DNA of 64,000 bases from Natronococcus sp. A-GB7. Lineage in GTDB: Archaea > Halobacteriota > Halobacteria > Halobacteriales > Natrialbaceae. The stretch spans positions 62,001-126,000 of the forward strand of contig NZ_JARUKV010000005.1 in assembly GCF_029688865.1 (NCBI RefSeq), written 5' to 3'. The notes under the pieces were generated by a model that had not been told where the DNA came from, did not search any database, and was given only the letters and a program-made list of their open reading frames with translations. Positions 8,528-17,035 of this stretch are shown here, in pieces (positions within the stretch are counted from its first letter, which is position 1; every line of letters begins with the position of its first letter). A program made the translations under genes and the position numbers.

Positions 8528-8947
8528 ATGAACACCACCCTCGGCTCGGTCGGCATCGACAAACGGGCGTACGAACGAATCACGTGGATACTGGTAGCGT
8601 TCGGCTGTCTCGGCCTTTGGTTGGGTATGTACCTCGATGCGCAACTCGTCGGAACGATCACCTATCTCGTGGCAGTCTGGACCATGATGGGGATCGTATT
8701 CGGCTTACCACGGGTTACCGAGACCAAACTATCCGACGAACGCGACGAAGCATATCACAACCGCGCCAGCGGTCTCATGTTCTCGATCACGGCGATCGTA
8801 ACGATCAGCGTCGTTCCGGCGCTCTACGTTCTCGATGCCGGCGGCTACTTCACCATCACGTCGACGATGTGGGGTGGGATCTACGTCCTGTCGGCTCTCG
8901 CGCTCCTCTACGGCCTCTGCTACGGAATCGTACTCTGGCGCAACTAA
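8528..8947 (+). CDS. DUF2178-like four-helix membrane protein
   Basis: 139 residues with four hydrophobic segments (about residues 17-32, 38-57, 85-105 and 112-133) and a short conserved-looking loop ETKLSDERDEAYHNRAS between helices 2 and 3. That layout, followed directly by a small XRE regulator, is typical of the DUF2178 family (assignment from memory). The ATG at 8528 is preferred over the in-frame GTG at 8516, which lies inside the second inverted repeat. The function of the family is unknown; a membrane stress or sensing role is only a guess. The gene is 6 bases upstream of the regulator gene. Confidence 0.75.
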   Translation: MNTTLGSVGIDKRAYERITWILVAFGCLGLWLGMYLDAQLVGTITYLVAVWTMMGIVFGLPRVTETKLSDERDEAYHNRASGLMFSITAIVTISVVPALYVLDAGGYFTITSTMWGGIYVLSALALLYGLCYGIVLWRN

Positions 8948-8953
8948 CGATCT

Positions 8954-9157
8954 ATGGACAATCAGGTCACGAAGCGCCGAGAAGAACGCGAGCTGAGTCA
9001 GGGCGAGCTCGCCGAAGCCGTCGGCGTAACTCGCCAGACGATCAATTCGATCGAGCGCGAACGGTACGATCCGTCGCTGGAACTGGCCTTCAAGTTGGCG
9101 GCGTACTTCGACTGTCGCGTCGACGACCTCTTCGATCCGGATCTCGACGGCGAGTAA
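8954..9157 (+). CDS. XRE-family helix-turn-helix regulator
   Basis: 67 residues, nearly all one HTH_3 domain: helix-turn-helix core SQGELAEAVGVTRQTINSIERERYDPSLELAFKLAAYFDCRVDDLF in the standard five-helix order. Such short proteins often pair with DUF2178-type membrane proteins and bind dyad operators. The four GTAAA half-sites at 8491-8526 are the likely target. The gene follows the membrane protein by 6 bases, in the same operon. Confidence 0.92.
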   Translation: MDNQVTKRREERELSQGELAEAVGVTRQTINSIERERYDPSLELAFKLAAYFDCRVDDLFDPDLDGE

Positions 9158-9247
9158 CGGCGGACTCGGACACGACCCTCGAGTACGCCGGAGTTGCGTA
9201 GACTCCCCTCGAGGCCGAGGGCCACAGGTCGGCTCTCGAGTCGCTCC

Positions 9248-9286
9248 GCTCGAGCCGCCCACGGATTCCGAGGACTTTCGCTGGTC
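9248..9286. repeat. Direct repeat copy B: relic of the enolase-like gene tail
   Basis: Matches 8350-8388 at 36 of 39 positions and still reads in frame as a C-terminal PP-T-D-S-E-D-F-R-W segment, but no open gene precedes it. It may mark the far boundary of an insertion or recombination event that placed the membrane-protein/XRE pair here. Confidence 0.7.
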
Positions 9287-9425
9287 ACGAGAAGCGAGGG
9301 GAAGGTGGATTCGACCGATCGAGTCGGAGTGAACCCCATCTCCGATTGCCTCGGCTGGACTACAGTGGTGGCGTTGCGCGAGGTCTTAATAGTGTGAACG
9401 AAGGCTTGTCAGAGCATGCTCCGAC

Positions 9426-9459
9426 AGCGTAGCGCGGAACCGAAGGTTCTGCGGACCAT
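9426..9459 (-). repeat. Inverted repeat copy L of a palindromic block
   Basis: The 34 bases match the reverse complement of 11005-11038 at 30 positions. Similarity in looser form continues on both sides. The two copies face each other around the histidine kinase gene. Confidence 0.6.
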
Positions 9460-9606
9460 GCGAATAGTGCGAGGTAAGGTCTCGCATACCGTGCGGACGG
9501 TGCGCGCGTGAACGCAGTGAGCGAGAACCGCGCTGTGAACGGGGAACGGAGTGAGCCGTGAACGGACACTACGCGTCCGTGAGCAGCGGGCCCCCTCGAA
9601 AAGAGA

Positions 9607-10692
9607 TCACGTATCAGTCCGTGGAAGCGTAAACGAAAAGGTCGATCCACCGCCGGGGTCAGGGGCAACCCAAATCTCGCCACCGTGTCGTTCCACGATT
9701 CGCTCGCAGAGTGCGAGGCCGATCCCCGTTCCGTCGTACTCCTCGTGGGTGTGGAGTCGCTGGAACACGTCGAAAACTCGGTCTGCATGTTCTTGATCGA
9801 TACCGATCCCCTCGTCACTGACCGAAATTATCCACTCGTCCTCGTCACGTGTCGCAGAGATTGACACTCGAGGCGTCTGCTCGCCGCTGTACTGGAGAGC
9901 GTTTTCCAACAGGTTCTGGAAGAGTTGGCGGAGTTGGCTGGCGTCACCGTTGACAGTCGGCAGCGGTTCAGCGGTGATTTCAGCATCGGTTTCGTCGATC
10001 CGAACGCCGAGATCCGTCAAAACATCATCAAGCACTGCTTCAAGATCGACCGAATCGAAGGACTTCCCCTGCGTTTCGACCCTGGAGTACACAAGAAGCC
10101 CCTCAATCATTGCCTCCATCCGCTCGGCACCGTCGACTGCGAACTCGATGAACTCTTCGGCATCCTCATCGAGTTCGTCGCTATACCGACGCTCGAGCAG
10201 CTGCAGGTAGTTCGTGACCATCCGTAACGGCTCTTGGAGGTCGTGGGAGGCAGCGTGGGCAAACTGCCGGAGGCGCTCGTTGGATTCTTCTAGCTGACGC
10301 TGGTACTCGTACCGGTCGGTGATATCGAAATGCGCGACAGCGACGTATCTCCGATCACCGTCGGTGAACTGTGCTGCTCGCATGAGGAACCACCGTTGTT
10401 TGTCGGGAGAGTGACACGGGTATTCGAACTCGAAGAGTTCTCGTTCACCCGCTAAAATCTCGGATAACCCAGTGGCAGCAGTTTGAGCCGTTTCCGTCTC
10501 CGCTTGTTTGGTGATCTCGAGATAGTTGGTACCGATTGTATCTGGGCGAAGGTCGATATCGTTGGCCCTACCGAACTCTCGCCATGCACGATTCGTATAC
10601 AGGATCGTCCCGTCACTATCGAGAATGGCAAAGTTGATCGGGAGTGTTTCAACGGCCGCTGGAACGAGAGCCTCCGGCTCCCGGAAATCCAT
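9607..10692 (-). CDS. Cytosolic PAS sensor histidine kinase
   Basis: 361 residues with no membrane helix. A PAS domain (about residues 14-130, ending in FDITDRYEYQRQLEESNERL) leads into the HisKA helix with H-box FAHAASHDLQEPLRMV (phospho-acceptor His about residue 150). A HATPase domain follows with N-box NLLENALQYS, G1 DEGIGI, an F-box and G2 GTGIGLAL. It should autophosphorylate and pass phosphate to a response regulator not encoded nearby. The stimulus is unknown; the PAS domain could bind a small ligand. The gene stands alone between the two inverted palindromic blocks, which is unusual. Confidence 0.92.
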   Translation of the reverse strand: MDFREPEALVPAAVETLPINFAILDSDGTILYTNRAWREFGRANDIDLRPDTIGTNYLEITKQAETETAQTAATGLSEILAGERELFEFEYPCHSPDKQRWFLMRAAQFTDGDRRYVAVAHFDITDRYEYQRQLEESNERLRQFAHAASHDLQEPLRMVTNYLQLLERRYSDELDEDAEEFIEFAVDGAERMEAMIEGLLVYSRVETQGKSFDSVDLEAVLDDVLTDLGVRIDETDAEITAEPLPTVNGDASQLRQLFQNLLENALQYSGEQTPRVSISATRDEDEWIISVSDEGIGIDQEHADRVFDVFQRLHTHEEYDGTGIGLALCERIVERHGGEIWVAPDPGGGSTFSFTLPRTDT

Positions 10693-11332
10693 ATCCGACT
10701 TTCGTTGACCGACGGGGAAAACATTGTTCCCCTGTCCAGCAACCTGACTTTGACCGCCGCTGGAGATATCGGTGTTTGCTTCGGCAATGATCTAGCTCCT
10801 CCATCGTTGGAGAATCGGGCGTGCGACATTCGCGCCCTGTATTCAGCAGGGCACTCTCAACATCTCTCCCAGTTGATTGAAGAGATCGTATTAGGTTCGC
10901 ACGCTCTACGCAACAAATCATTCTCTACAACGTATACTGGCAGCAGTGAACTTCCACGCCCTCCCCAGCCGATTTCTGCTCACGGGCGCTGCGCGCCCGT
11001 TCGTATGGTCCGCGGAACCGCAGGTTCCGCGCTACGCTCACTCGCTTCGCTCTTTGACAGAAAGACGTGAAGCGTCTTTCAAGCCTTCGCTCGCCTGCAC
11101 GCGAAGACCTCGCACGGGGTCGTACGACGGTTCGCTATCGACTCACGGTTCCTTCCAGTCACCGCTCGCTTATCGAGGCGTTCGCGATGCTCACGCCTCG
11201 CCTTCGCTCACCGTCGACCAGCGCGCGCCACTGTGTCGTGGCCCACTCGGATCGCCGTTCGCGTTCGGTTCTCGAGCCCACGGTCCAGCCGAACCAGCAA
11301 CCCGTATTACCCGTTCCCGCCAACCCCCAGGC
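10693..11332. other. Gene-less stretch with palindromic block
   Basis: No coding frame is convincing here. 10693-10945 is of lower GC and holds nothing I recognise. From about 10960 to 11240 the sequence is built from short dyads, for example GGGCGCTGCGCGCCC and GGAACCGCAGGTTCC, resembling in inverted orientation the block at 9385-9590. The open frame running through it into the aminotransferase has arginine/serine-rich composition unlike a haloarchaeal protein, so I treat it as noncoding. Confidence 0.6.
11005..11038 (+). repeat. Inverted repeat copy R of a palindromic block
   Basis: Partner of 9426-9459 in opposite orientation (30 of 34 positions). Its centre is the near-perfect dyad GCGGAACC-GCA-GGTTCCGC. 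Confidence 0.6.
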
Positions 11333-12436
11333 ATGCAGATCGACACCTTCGGTCTCGAGCGCTGGTTCGCCGAGTACGAACACGAGGCCGATATCATGCT
11401 TGCCGAAAGCGGCGTCCGCAGCCTCTCGACGGATCGCTTCGATACCGATCCCGGAGAACTGGGGTACGTGATCCCGACGAACGGCGACCCCGACCTCCGG
11501 GCGCGGATCGCCGACCGGTACGACCGAGAAGCCGACGAGGTGTTGTGTACCTGCGGGACCCAGGAGGCGAACTTCCTGGCGTTCCTGTCTGTTCTCCAGG
11601 AGCCGACGTTCGGCGCCGACGGCGCCTCGTCGTCCGGCTCCGCGTCGCGGAGCCCGCATGCCGTCATCGTCACCCCAACCTATCAGGCGCTCCACGCCGT
11701 TCCCGACGCCGTCGGCGAGGTGACTCGAGTGCCCCTCGAGCCCCCGACCTGGGAGCTCGACGTCGATGCCGTCGCCGACGCGATCCGCCCCGAAACGAAG
11801 TTGCTCGTGCTGAACAACCCGAACAACCCTACCGGTAGGTACCACTCCCTCGAGAAAGTGGAGGCGTTGTACGACCTCGCGGCCGACAACGACGCGTACC
11901 TGCTCTGCGACGAGGTCTACAGACTGCTCGCCGAGGATCCGCTGCCGCCCGTGGCGAGTCTCGGACCCAAGGGACTCTCGACCGCCAGCCTCTCGAAATC
12001 GTACGGCCTCGCCGGCCTGCGCTTCGGCTGGCTCGTCGGGAACGAAGACCTGCTCGAAACGGCCTGGAACTGGAAGGACTACACCACCATTTCCCCCTCC
12101 ATATTCGGTCAGCACGTCGCAAAACAGGCCCTCGAGCGGGAAGACGAGATCCTCGCCGAAAACCGCGACCTCGTGGCCGATCACCGCGACCGAGTGCAGG
12201 CGTTTCTCGAGCGCCACGACCTCGAGTGGTACGACCCCGTCGGCGTCAACGGCTTTGTGACCGTTCCTGACGGCTTCGAGCACGGGAAGGCGTTCTGCCG
12301 TGCGGTCCTCGAGGAGGGCGTCGTCCTCGCGCCCGGCGAGTTCTTCGGCCACCCGGATCGGTTTCGGATCGGGTTCGGGCTGCCGACCGAGGAGCTCGAG
12401 GAGGGATTGGATCGGATCGAGCGGGTGCTCGAGTAG
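11333..12436 (+). CDS. PLP-dependent class I/II aminotransferase
   Basis: 367 residues from the ATG at 11333. Fold type I aminotransferase blocks are present: substrate-side GELGYVIPTNGDPDLR, NNPNNPTGRYH (N and G of the PLP site), YLLCDEVYRLL (PLP-pyridine Asp and Tyr) and SLSKSYGLAGLRFGW with the Schiff-base Lys, then the C-terminal RIGFG Arg that binds the alpha-carboxylate. The amino-acid substrate cannot be told. An in-frame extension upstream to 10946 is rejected because it runs through the palindromic repeat block. A short Ser/Ala-rich insert (GADGASSSGSASRSP, about residue 90) is unusual for the family and probably a surface loop. Confidence 0.9.
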   Translation: MQIDTFGLERWFAEYEHEADIMLAESGVRSLSTDRFDTDPGELGYVIPTNGDPDLRARIADRYDREADEVLCTCGTQEANFLAFLSVLQEPTFGADGASSSGSASRSPHAVIVTPTYQALHAVPDAVGEVTRVPLEPPTWELDVDAVADAIRPETKLLVLNNPNNPTGRYHSLEKVEALYDLAADNDAYLLCDEVYRLLAEDPLPPVASLGPKGLSTASLSKSYGLAGLRFGWLVGNEDLLETAWNWKDYTTISPSIFGQHVAKQALEREDEILAENRDLVADHRDRVQAFLERHDLEWYDPVGVNGFVTVPDGFEHGKAFCRAVLEEGVVLAPGEFFGHPDRFRIGFGLPTEELEEGLDRIERVLE

Positions 12437-12472
12437 CGACGGGCGAGCCCGGGGTGTACCGAACCCCTCTAA

Positions 12473-13015
12473 TTACGACCGACACGCCGCCCACAGCGTC
12501 GCGACCGAGCCGTCGTCGCCGTCGGCGCGCTCGATATCTCGTCGGAGGTCGAACGCCCGGTAGCGGTCGTCCTCGAGCAGTCTCTCGACGAGTTCCGCCG
12601 GCACCGTCACTCGCCGACACTCGCCGTCGACCAGCAGCCCGTCGGGGCCGAACGTGAACTCGACGTCGTAGTACGCGACGCGCTCGTCGTGTTCCTCGAC
12701 CACTGGATGTATCGTCTCGAGTGCGTTCGCGACGTATTCGAATACCATCTTCATCCCAGGCGCATCGGTCGTTCCGAGGGCGATCCGAATCCGGGGCGCG
12801 TACACCGGTTCGCTGGCGCCTTCCTCGGCGAGCGCCAGTCGGCGGACCCTCGGCGCGCGCTCGAGATGTGAGCCCGTTCCCGGCGCCATCGACGCTGCGA
12901 GTCGGTCGTCGATAGCCTCCTCGAGCGGGGAGCGACGTGATCGACCGCTTCGGACGATCAGCACGGTAGCGACGAGGGCGACGACGAGCAGCGACGCGGC
13001 GAGCGCGGTTCGCAT
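12473..13015 (-). CDS. Membrane-anchored protein of unknown function
   Basis: About 180 residues: one N-terminal hydrophobic helix (TALAASLLVVALVATVLIV) followed by an acidic soluble domain with a beta-rich pattern (PRIRIALGTTDAPGMKMVFEYVANAL, then YYDVEFTFGPDGLLVDG). Predicted single-pass anchor with the domain outside, or an uncleaved signal. The start could also be the ATG at 13036 or an in-frame one further upstream; 13015 places the helix at the N-terminus. No family is recognised. Divergent from the eIF5A gene, with which it shares a 147-base promoter region. Confidence 0.6.
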   Translation of the reverse strand: MRTALAASLLVVALVATVLIVRSGRSRRSPLEEAIDDRLAASMAPGTGSHLERAPRVRRLALAEEGASEPVYAPRIRIALGTTDAPGMKMVFEYVANALETIHPVVEEHDERVAYYDVEFTFGPDGLLVDGECRRVTVPAELVERLLEDDRYRAFDLRRDIERADGDDGSVATLWAACRS

Positions 13016-13162
13016 CGTCGGTCCGTTCGCCTCCATCCCCCGAGGCGTTTTCGCTCCGGACCGGATCGGACGAACCCGAGCGAACGGGCCGTGGTATCGG
13101 ATTCCACCCGCTCGAGCGGCCATTCCAAACGGTTTATGGCCGTCGGTTGATTATCCGGCGAT

Positions 13163-13537
13163 ATGGCGAAACAGCAGCAAGAGGTTCGCGATCTCCAGGA
13201 AGGAAGCTACGTCGTTATCGACGACGCGGCCTGTAAGATCAACTCGTACTCGACGGCCAAGCCCGGCAAACACGGCAGCGCCAAGGCCCGCATCGAGGCC
13301 GAGGGCGTCTTCGACGGGAAGAAGCGCTCGCTGTCCCAGCCCGTCGACGCGAAGATCTGGGTCCCGATCGTCGAGCGAAAGCAGGGCCAGGTCGTCTCCG
13401 TCGACGGCTCGGACATGCAGGTGATGGACCTCGAGACCTACGAGACGATGACGATGCGCGTTCCCGACGACCAGGACGTCTCCCCCGACGAGAACATCGA
13501 GTTCCTCGAGATGGAAGAACAGCGAAAGATTATATAA
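13163..13537 (+). CDS. eif5a: Archaeal translation factor aIF5A (hypusine-containing)
   Basis: 124 residues: an SH3-like N-terminal domain and a C-terminal OB fold, the standard aIF5A layout. The exposed loop [12 protein letters not shown] carries the Lys (about residue 36, between Gly and His) that is converted to deoxyhypusine/hypusine. The factor relieves ribosome stalling, for example at proline runs. Its TAA overlaps the ATG of the agmatinase gene by one base, and deoxyhypusine synthase lies at 22266, so the modification route is largely encoded in this window. A TATA-like TTTATGG lies about 30 bases before the ATG, implying a nearly leaderless message. Confidence 0.97.
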   Translation: MAKQQQEVRDLQEGSYVVIDDAACKINSYSTAKPGKHGSAKARIEAEGVFDGKKRSLSQPVDAKIWVPIVERKQGQVVSVDGSDMQVMDLETYETMTMRVPDDQDVSPDENIEFLEMEEQRKII

Positions 13538-14388
13538 TGTTCCCCGGGGCGACCGACGAGCGCGAGCGAGCCGACGCGACGGGAGGGCCCGATCGCTCGG
13601 ACGCGAACTTCGTGGTCGTCGGTGCGCCCCTGGACGCCTCGACGACCTTTCAGCCGGGGACCCGCTTCGGTCCCCGCCGCATCCGCCACTTTTCGGAGAC
13701 GTTCGACGACTACGACCGCCGGACGGACCAGTACTTTTCGGAGCTGGGCGTCGTCGACCACGGCGACGTCCGTCCGTGGGACGACGTCGAGGACTACCTC
13801 GAGTGGCTCGAGGGAACGGTCCGTGACGTCGTCTGGGACGACGCCGTCCCGCTCGTGCTGGGCGGCGAACACACCGTCACGCTCGCGGGTGCCCGCGCCG
13901 TCGAGCCCGAGGCGCTGGTCGTCCTCGACGCTCACCTCGATCTCCGCGAGGAGTACGACGGCAACCGCCTCTCGCACGCCTGCGTCACCCGACGGATCCT
14001 CGAGGGTGTCGACCGTGTCGAGAAGGCGGTGATACTCGGCGCCAGAACTGGCAGCGAGGAGGAGTGGAGACGGGCGAGCGAAGCCGACGTGACGGTCGTT
14101 CCCCCCGAGGACGCCCCCGACTGGGAACCCGACCCGGCGCTGCTCGAGCGAGAGCTGTACTGCAGCGTCGATATCGACGCCGCCGATCCGGGGTATGCGC
14201 CGGGGACGGGAACCAAAGAGCCGTTCGGCCTCGAGCCCCGCGAGATGCGCGACGTCGTCCGGGCGCTCGCACCCGCCGCGACTGGGTTCGACGTCGTGGA
14301 AGTCAACGACCGGGACGACGGGCAAGCCGCGGCGCTGGCCGGGAAGCTCGTCCGGGAGTTCGTCTACGCTAGCTCGGCGTCGTCGTAA
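13537..14388 (+). CDS. speB: Agmatinase (ureohydrolase family)
   Basis: 283 residues. Dinuclear manganese-site motifs are intact: GGEHTVT, VLDAHLDLR and SVDIDAADPGYAPGTGT. The enzyme hydrolyses agmatine to putrescine and urea. It overlaps eIF5A by one base (TAATG), so the two are translationally coupled. In Haloferax the agmatinase has been linked to eIF5A modification rather than to general polyamine synthesis (recalled from the literature), and this arrangement agrees. The N-terminal ~20 residues are acidic and unconserved. Confidence 0.95.
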   Translation: MFPGATDERERADATGGPDRSDANFVVVGAPLDASTTFQPGTRFGPRRIRHFSETFDDYDRRTDQYFSELGVVDHGDVRPWDDVEDYLEWLEGTVRDVVWDDAVPLVLGGEHTVTLAGARAVEPEALVVLDAHLDLREEYDGNRLSHACVTRRILEGVDRVEKAVILGARTGSEEEWRRASEADVTVVPPEDAPDWEPDPALLERELYCSVDIDAADPGYAPGTGTKEPFGLEPREMRDVVRALAPAATGFDVVEVNDRDDGQAAALAGKLVREFVYASSASS

Positions 14389-14490
14389 CCGATCGTGCGG
14401 ATTCGTTCGGTCATCGAGCCCACGACCCGATTCCGCCGAACCATACTGGTGAGGGAGTGCGATTGAGACGGTTGTCACCTAGTATCGGGT

Positions 14491-14844
14491 ATGCCAGAAC
14501 CGGAGACGAACGATCCCAATCCGGACGTGGTTTGGCACCTCCTCTCGGATCCGCAGCGCCGATACGTACTCGAGTACCTCCACTCAACCGAGCGAACGAC
14601 GCTCGCGGCGCTCGCTCGCGGAATCGAAGCGAGGATCGAGGGCGGGGAGCCCGGAGACGGGGAACGGACGTCGGCGAGCCGCCGCCGGATCGAGATCGCA
14701 CTCGCCCACGATCACCTTCCGCGGCTGGCCGACTGCGGCGTGATCGCGTACGATCCGTCGACCCTGGAGGTCGTCCTGACGGCCGACCCCGAGACCCGAC
14801 GGCTGCTCGAGGCGGTTCTCGAGTCCGACGTGGCGGTTCGGTGA
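14491..14844 (+). CDS. Haloarchaeal winged-helix protein (DUF7344-like)
   Basis: 117 residues with a winged-helix layout: DVVWHLLSDPQRRYVLEYLHS (helix 1), TTLAALARGIEAR (helix 2) and IALAHDHLPRLADCGVIAYDP (recognition helix plus wing). Such single-domain proteins are numerous in haloarchaea and presumed to be transcription regulators; targets are unknown. A dyad GGTGA...TCACC lies just before the start. It converges on the acetamidase gene, with one base between the two stop codons. Confidence 0.75.
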   Translation: MPEPETNDPNPDVVWHLLSDPQRRYVLEYLHSTERTTLAALARGIEARIEGGEPGDGERTSASRRRIEIALAHDHLPRLADCGVIAYDPSTLEVVLTADPETRRLLEAVLESDVAVR

Positions 14845-14845
14845 G

Positions 14846-15751
14846 TTACAGCGGCGACTCGAGGTAGGCCTTCGGCACCGCGTTGCGCGCGGTCACGAGC
14901 GGATCGACGACCTGGCTGATCTCGAGGCCGCCGACCAGACTCGAGAGCATGTAGGCGTCGGTCGCGTCCCAGCCGTGCTCGGCCGCGAGCAGTTCGACCG
15001 CGTCGCGGTTCGCCAGCTTGCAGGCCTCCTGGAGCGTCTCGGCGCTGGCGATCGTCTTCCAGGCGTCGGCCGTCTCGACCAGCGGTCGCTCGAGACCCGG
15101 GTCGGGATCGGAGACCACCTCGAGGGTGACGTCGATCTCGGTGGCGATCTCCGCGCCGGTACCGCACATCTCGCCGTCGGCCATCGCCGCCTTGCAGTCG
15201 CCCATCGCGAGCATCGCCCCCTCCTGGAACACCGGGAAGTAGGCGACGGAGCCGGCAGTCATGTCGGTCGTGTCGAGGTTTCCGCCGTGGTCGTGAGGGA
15301 CCAGCGTCGTGTACGACTCGGAGTCGGTTGCGACTCCGATCGTTCCGATCACGGGTGCGACGTCGATCTCGAGCTCGCCGAACGCGAGGGTGTCGCCCTC
15401 GACCGACACCAACCGGGTTCTCGGCGACTCGATCCCCTCCTCGCCGTCGAGCAGGCCGAAGCCGCCGATGGTGATCACGCGCCCTTGCTCCTCGGTGAGG
15501 CGAATCTCCTCGATCTCGATCCGGAGGGCGTCGCCGGGTTCGGCTCCCTCGACCGCGATCGGTCCCGTCGCGGCGTTGACCTGCGAGGGGATCGACTCGA
15601 TCACGTCCGCCTCCGTGTGGATCGTCCCGTCCAAGCTGTCTCTCGTCTCGATCGTCAGCTCGGCGCCGGGCTCGACGGTCGTTACAGCCTCGAGGTCGGG
15701 GCTGAACTCGTACACGACGCCGTCGTCGTACGTGACTTGTTCACGTTGCAT
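14846..15751 (-). CDS. Acetamidase/formamidase-family protein
   Basis: 301 residues, the usual length. Family blocks are EGAEPGDALRIEI, HDHGGNLDTTDMTAGSVAYFPVFQEGAMLAMGD and DGEMCGTGAEIATEIDVTL, the predicted metal- and substrate-binding region of FmdA/AmdA amidohydrolases, which release ammonia from formamide, acetamide or similar short amides. The real substrate is unknown. The TATA/AT patch at about 15823 lies upstream and is shared with the divergent cold-shock gene. Confidence 0.9.
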   Translation of the reverse strand: MQREQVTYDDGVVYEFSPDLEAVTTVEPGAELTIETRDSLDGTIHTEADVIESIPSQVNAATGPIAVEGAEPGDALRIEIEEIRLTEEQGRVITIGGFGLLDGEEGIESPRTRLVSVEGDTLAFGELEIDVAPVIGTIGVATDSESYTTLVPHDHGGNLDTTDMTAGSVAYFPVFQEGAMLAMGDCKAAMADGEMCGTGAEIATEIDVTLEVVSDPDPGLERPLVETADAWKTIASAETLQEACKLANRDAVELLAAEHGWDATDAYMLSSLVGGLEISQVVDPLVTARNAVPKAYLESPL

Positions 15752-15822
15752 ACACTAACTGTTCGAACGGAGGGGTGGTAAAACGGTCCCTCGGTCGACC
15801 CGTCGAGGGTTCCACCCCTCGA

Positions 15823-15830
15823 ATATATAT
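15823..15830 (+). promoter_or_regulatory. TATA box of the cold-shock protein gene
   Basis: ATATATAT centred about 28 bases before the ATG at 15855, the spacing of a leaderless haloarchaeal transcript. It is flanked by GC-rich sequence, so it stands out clearly. It may serve both directions. Confidence 0.6.
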
Positions 15831-15854
15831 GGTCGGGCGCCGGAGACACAGGTA

Positions 15855-16049
15855 ATGCCAACCGGAACGGTCGACTTCTTCAACGACACTGGCGGCTACG
15901 GCTTCATCGAGACCGACGAAATCGACGACGACGTCTTCTTCCACATGGAGGACGTCGGCGGCCCCGACCTCGAGGAGGGACAGGAAGTCGAGTTCGAGAT
16001 CGAACAGGCGGACAAGGGTCCGCGCGCGAAGAACCTCACGCGACTCTGA
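15855..16049 (+). CDS. Cold-shock domain protein (CspA family)
   Basis: 64 residues forming a complete five-strand OB fold: GTVDFFNDTGGYGFIETDE carries the RNP1-like GYGFI, and DVFFHMEDV carries the RNP2-like VFFH. It binds single-stranded RNA or DNA and acts as an RNA chaperone. Several acidic substitutions (IDDDVFF, DLEEGQEVEFEIEQADKG) are the usual halophilic adaptation. Confidence 0.96.
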   Translation: MPTGTVDFFNDTGGYGFIETDEIDDDVFFHMEDVGGPDLEEGQEVEFEIEQADKGPRAKNLTRL

Positions 16050-16146
16050 TCGGACCCGATCGAGGGCTTCGATCCGCGGCGACGAGACGAACGAACGGCG
16101 GACGACGGCGAGCGGTGCGTTTTTGGCGTCTTACAGGTTGTCTTCT

Positions 16147-16812
16147 ATGAATTCCGACGATATCCACGATCGATGGGCCGACCGAACGGGCGCGTACTCG
16201 CCGGCGTACTACGCCCACTACGGCCCCAACGAGACGAGCGAACTGCTCGAGGCGATCATCGACCGCGTCGTCGGTCCCGACGCCGCCGTCCTGGAGCTGG
16301 GCTGTAGCTCGGGTCGTCACCTCGCTCACCTCCACGAGCACGGGTACGACGACCTCCACGGCGTCGATATCAACGAGACGGCGTTCGAGGTGATGGAACG
16401 GGTCTACCCCGACCTCGCCGCGACGGGGACGTTCACCCACGGCTCGCTCGAGGAGTTCGTCCGCGACCGCGGGCGGGATCGGTTCGACGTCGTCTACGCG
16501 GTCCAGACCCTCCAGCACCTCCCGCCCGAGGCCGAGTGGGTGTTCGACGAGCTGGTTCGGCTGACCGACTCGCTACTCGTCACGGCCGAGACCGACGCCG
16601 GCGGATCTGTGGCTGCTGCCGACGAATCGACGGCCGACGCCGTCGACGATCCCGACTCGACCGTGACCGACGTCCGCGACGTCGACGGCGTCCCCCTGTA
16701 CGTCCGCGACTGGTCGCGGGTGTTCGCCGACCGCGGCTGGATCGAACTCGAGGAGGAGGCAACCGTCCTCGACTACCACACGTTCAGGGCGTTCCGCCCG
16801 CCGGCGGAGTAG
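16147..16812 (+). CDS. Class I SAM-dependent methyltransferase
   Basis: 221 residues. Motif I VLELGCSSGRHLAHL, a motif II acidic end GVDINETA and a post-II VVYAVQTLQHLP block place it in the class I Rossmann methyltransferases, most like methyltransferase domain 11/25 enzymes. The substrate is unknown. I start at the ATG 16147; the frame continues 8 codons further upstream to an alternative start. It lies between the cold-shock gene and the oxidase gene with no clear operon partner. Confidence 0.85.
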   Translation: MNSDDIHDRWADRTGAYSPAYYAHYGPNETSELLEAIIDRVVGPDAAVLELGCSSGRHLAHLHEHGYDDLHGVDINETAFEVMERVYPDLAATGTFTHGSLEEFVRDRGRDRFDVVYAVQTLQHLPPEAEWVFDELVRLTDSLLVTAETDAGGSVAAADESTADAVDDPDSTVTDVRDVDGVPLYVRDWSRVFADRGWIELEEEATVLDYHTFRAFRPPAE

Positions 16813-17021
16813 CCCGCCGAGCCCGAGCGAAGGGGTGAGCCGTTCCGTACAAAAGCGACCTTGCAACCGCACTGGATAGCTTCATACCCGCGACGGTCGA
16901 GAGCGTTCCCTTGCCTATGGTTCTCGCGTCTCGACTCCGAACGGGGGGAGATCGCCGCAGTTCGACCACGACGCCGCGCTCGAGCGGAGGCGGCCGACCG
17001 ATCGGCTCGAGTGGCCGTTTC

Positions 17022-17028
17022 GGAGGTG
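17022..17028 (+). promoter_or_regulatory. Shine-Dalgarno of the oxidase gene
   Basis: GGAGGTG lies 7 bases before the GTG at 17036 and decides that non-ATG start. Strong SD sites are uncommon at the first gene of a haloarchaeal transcript, so the message probably has a leader. Confidence 0.75.
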
Positions 17029-17035
17029 GGCTCGA

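Larger units (their letters stand above)
9158..9606. other. Gene-less stretch with gene-tail relic and palindromic block
   Basis: No coding frame here is convincing on either strand. It contains the diverged copy of the enolase-like gene tail (9248-9286) and, from about 9385, a run of short GC-rich imperfect palindromes such as GGAACCGAAGGTTC and CGCAGTGAGCGAG. The second part is related in inverted orientation to the block at 10960-11240. Confidence 0.6.

Noticed and set aside
10946-11332. In-frame N-terminal extension of the aminotransferase
   Set aside because: It reads through a block of palindromic repeats with low-complexity Ser/Arg composition; the ATG at 11333 gives the standard family start.
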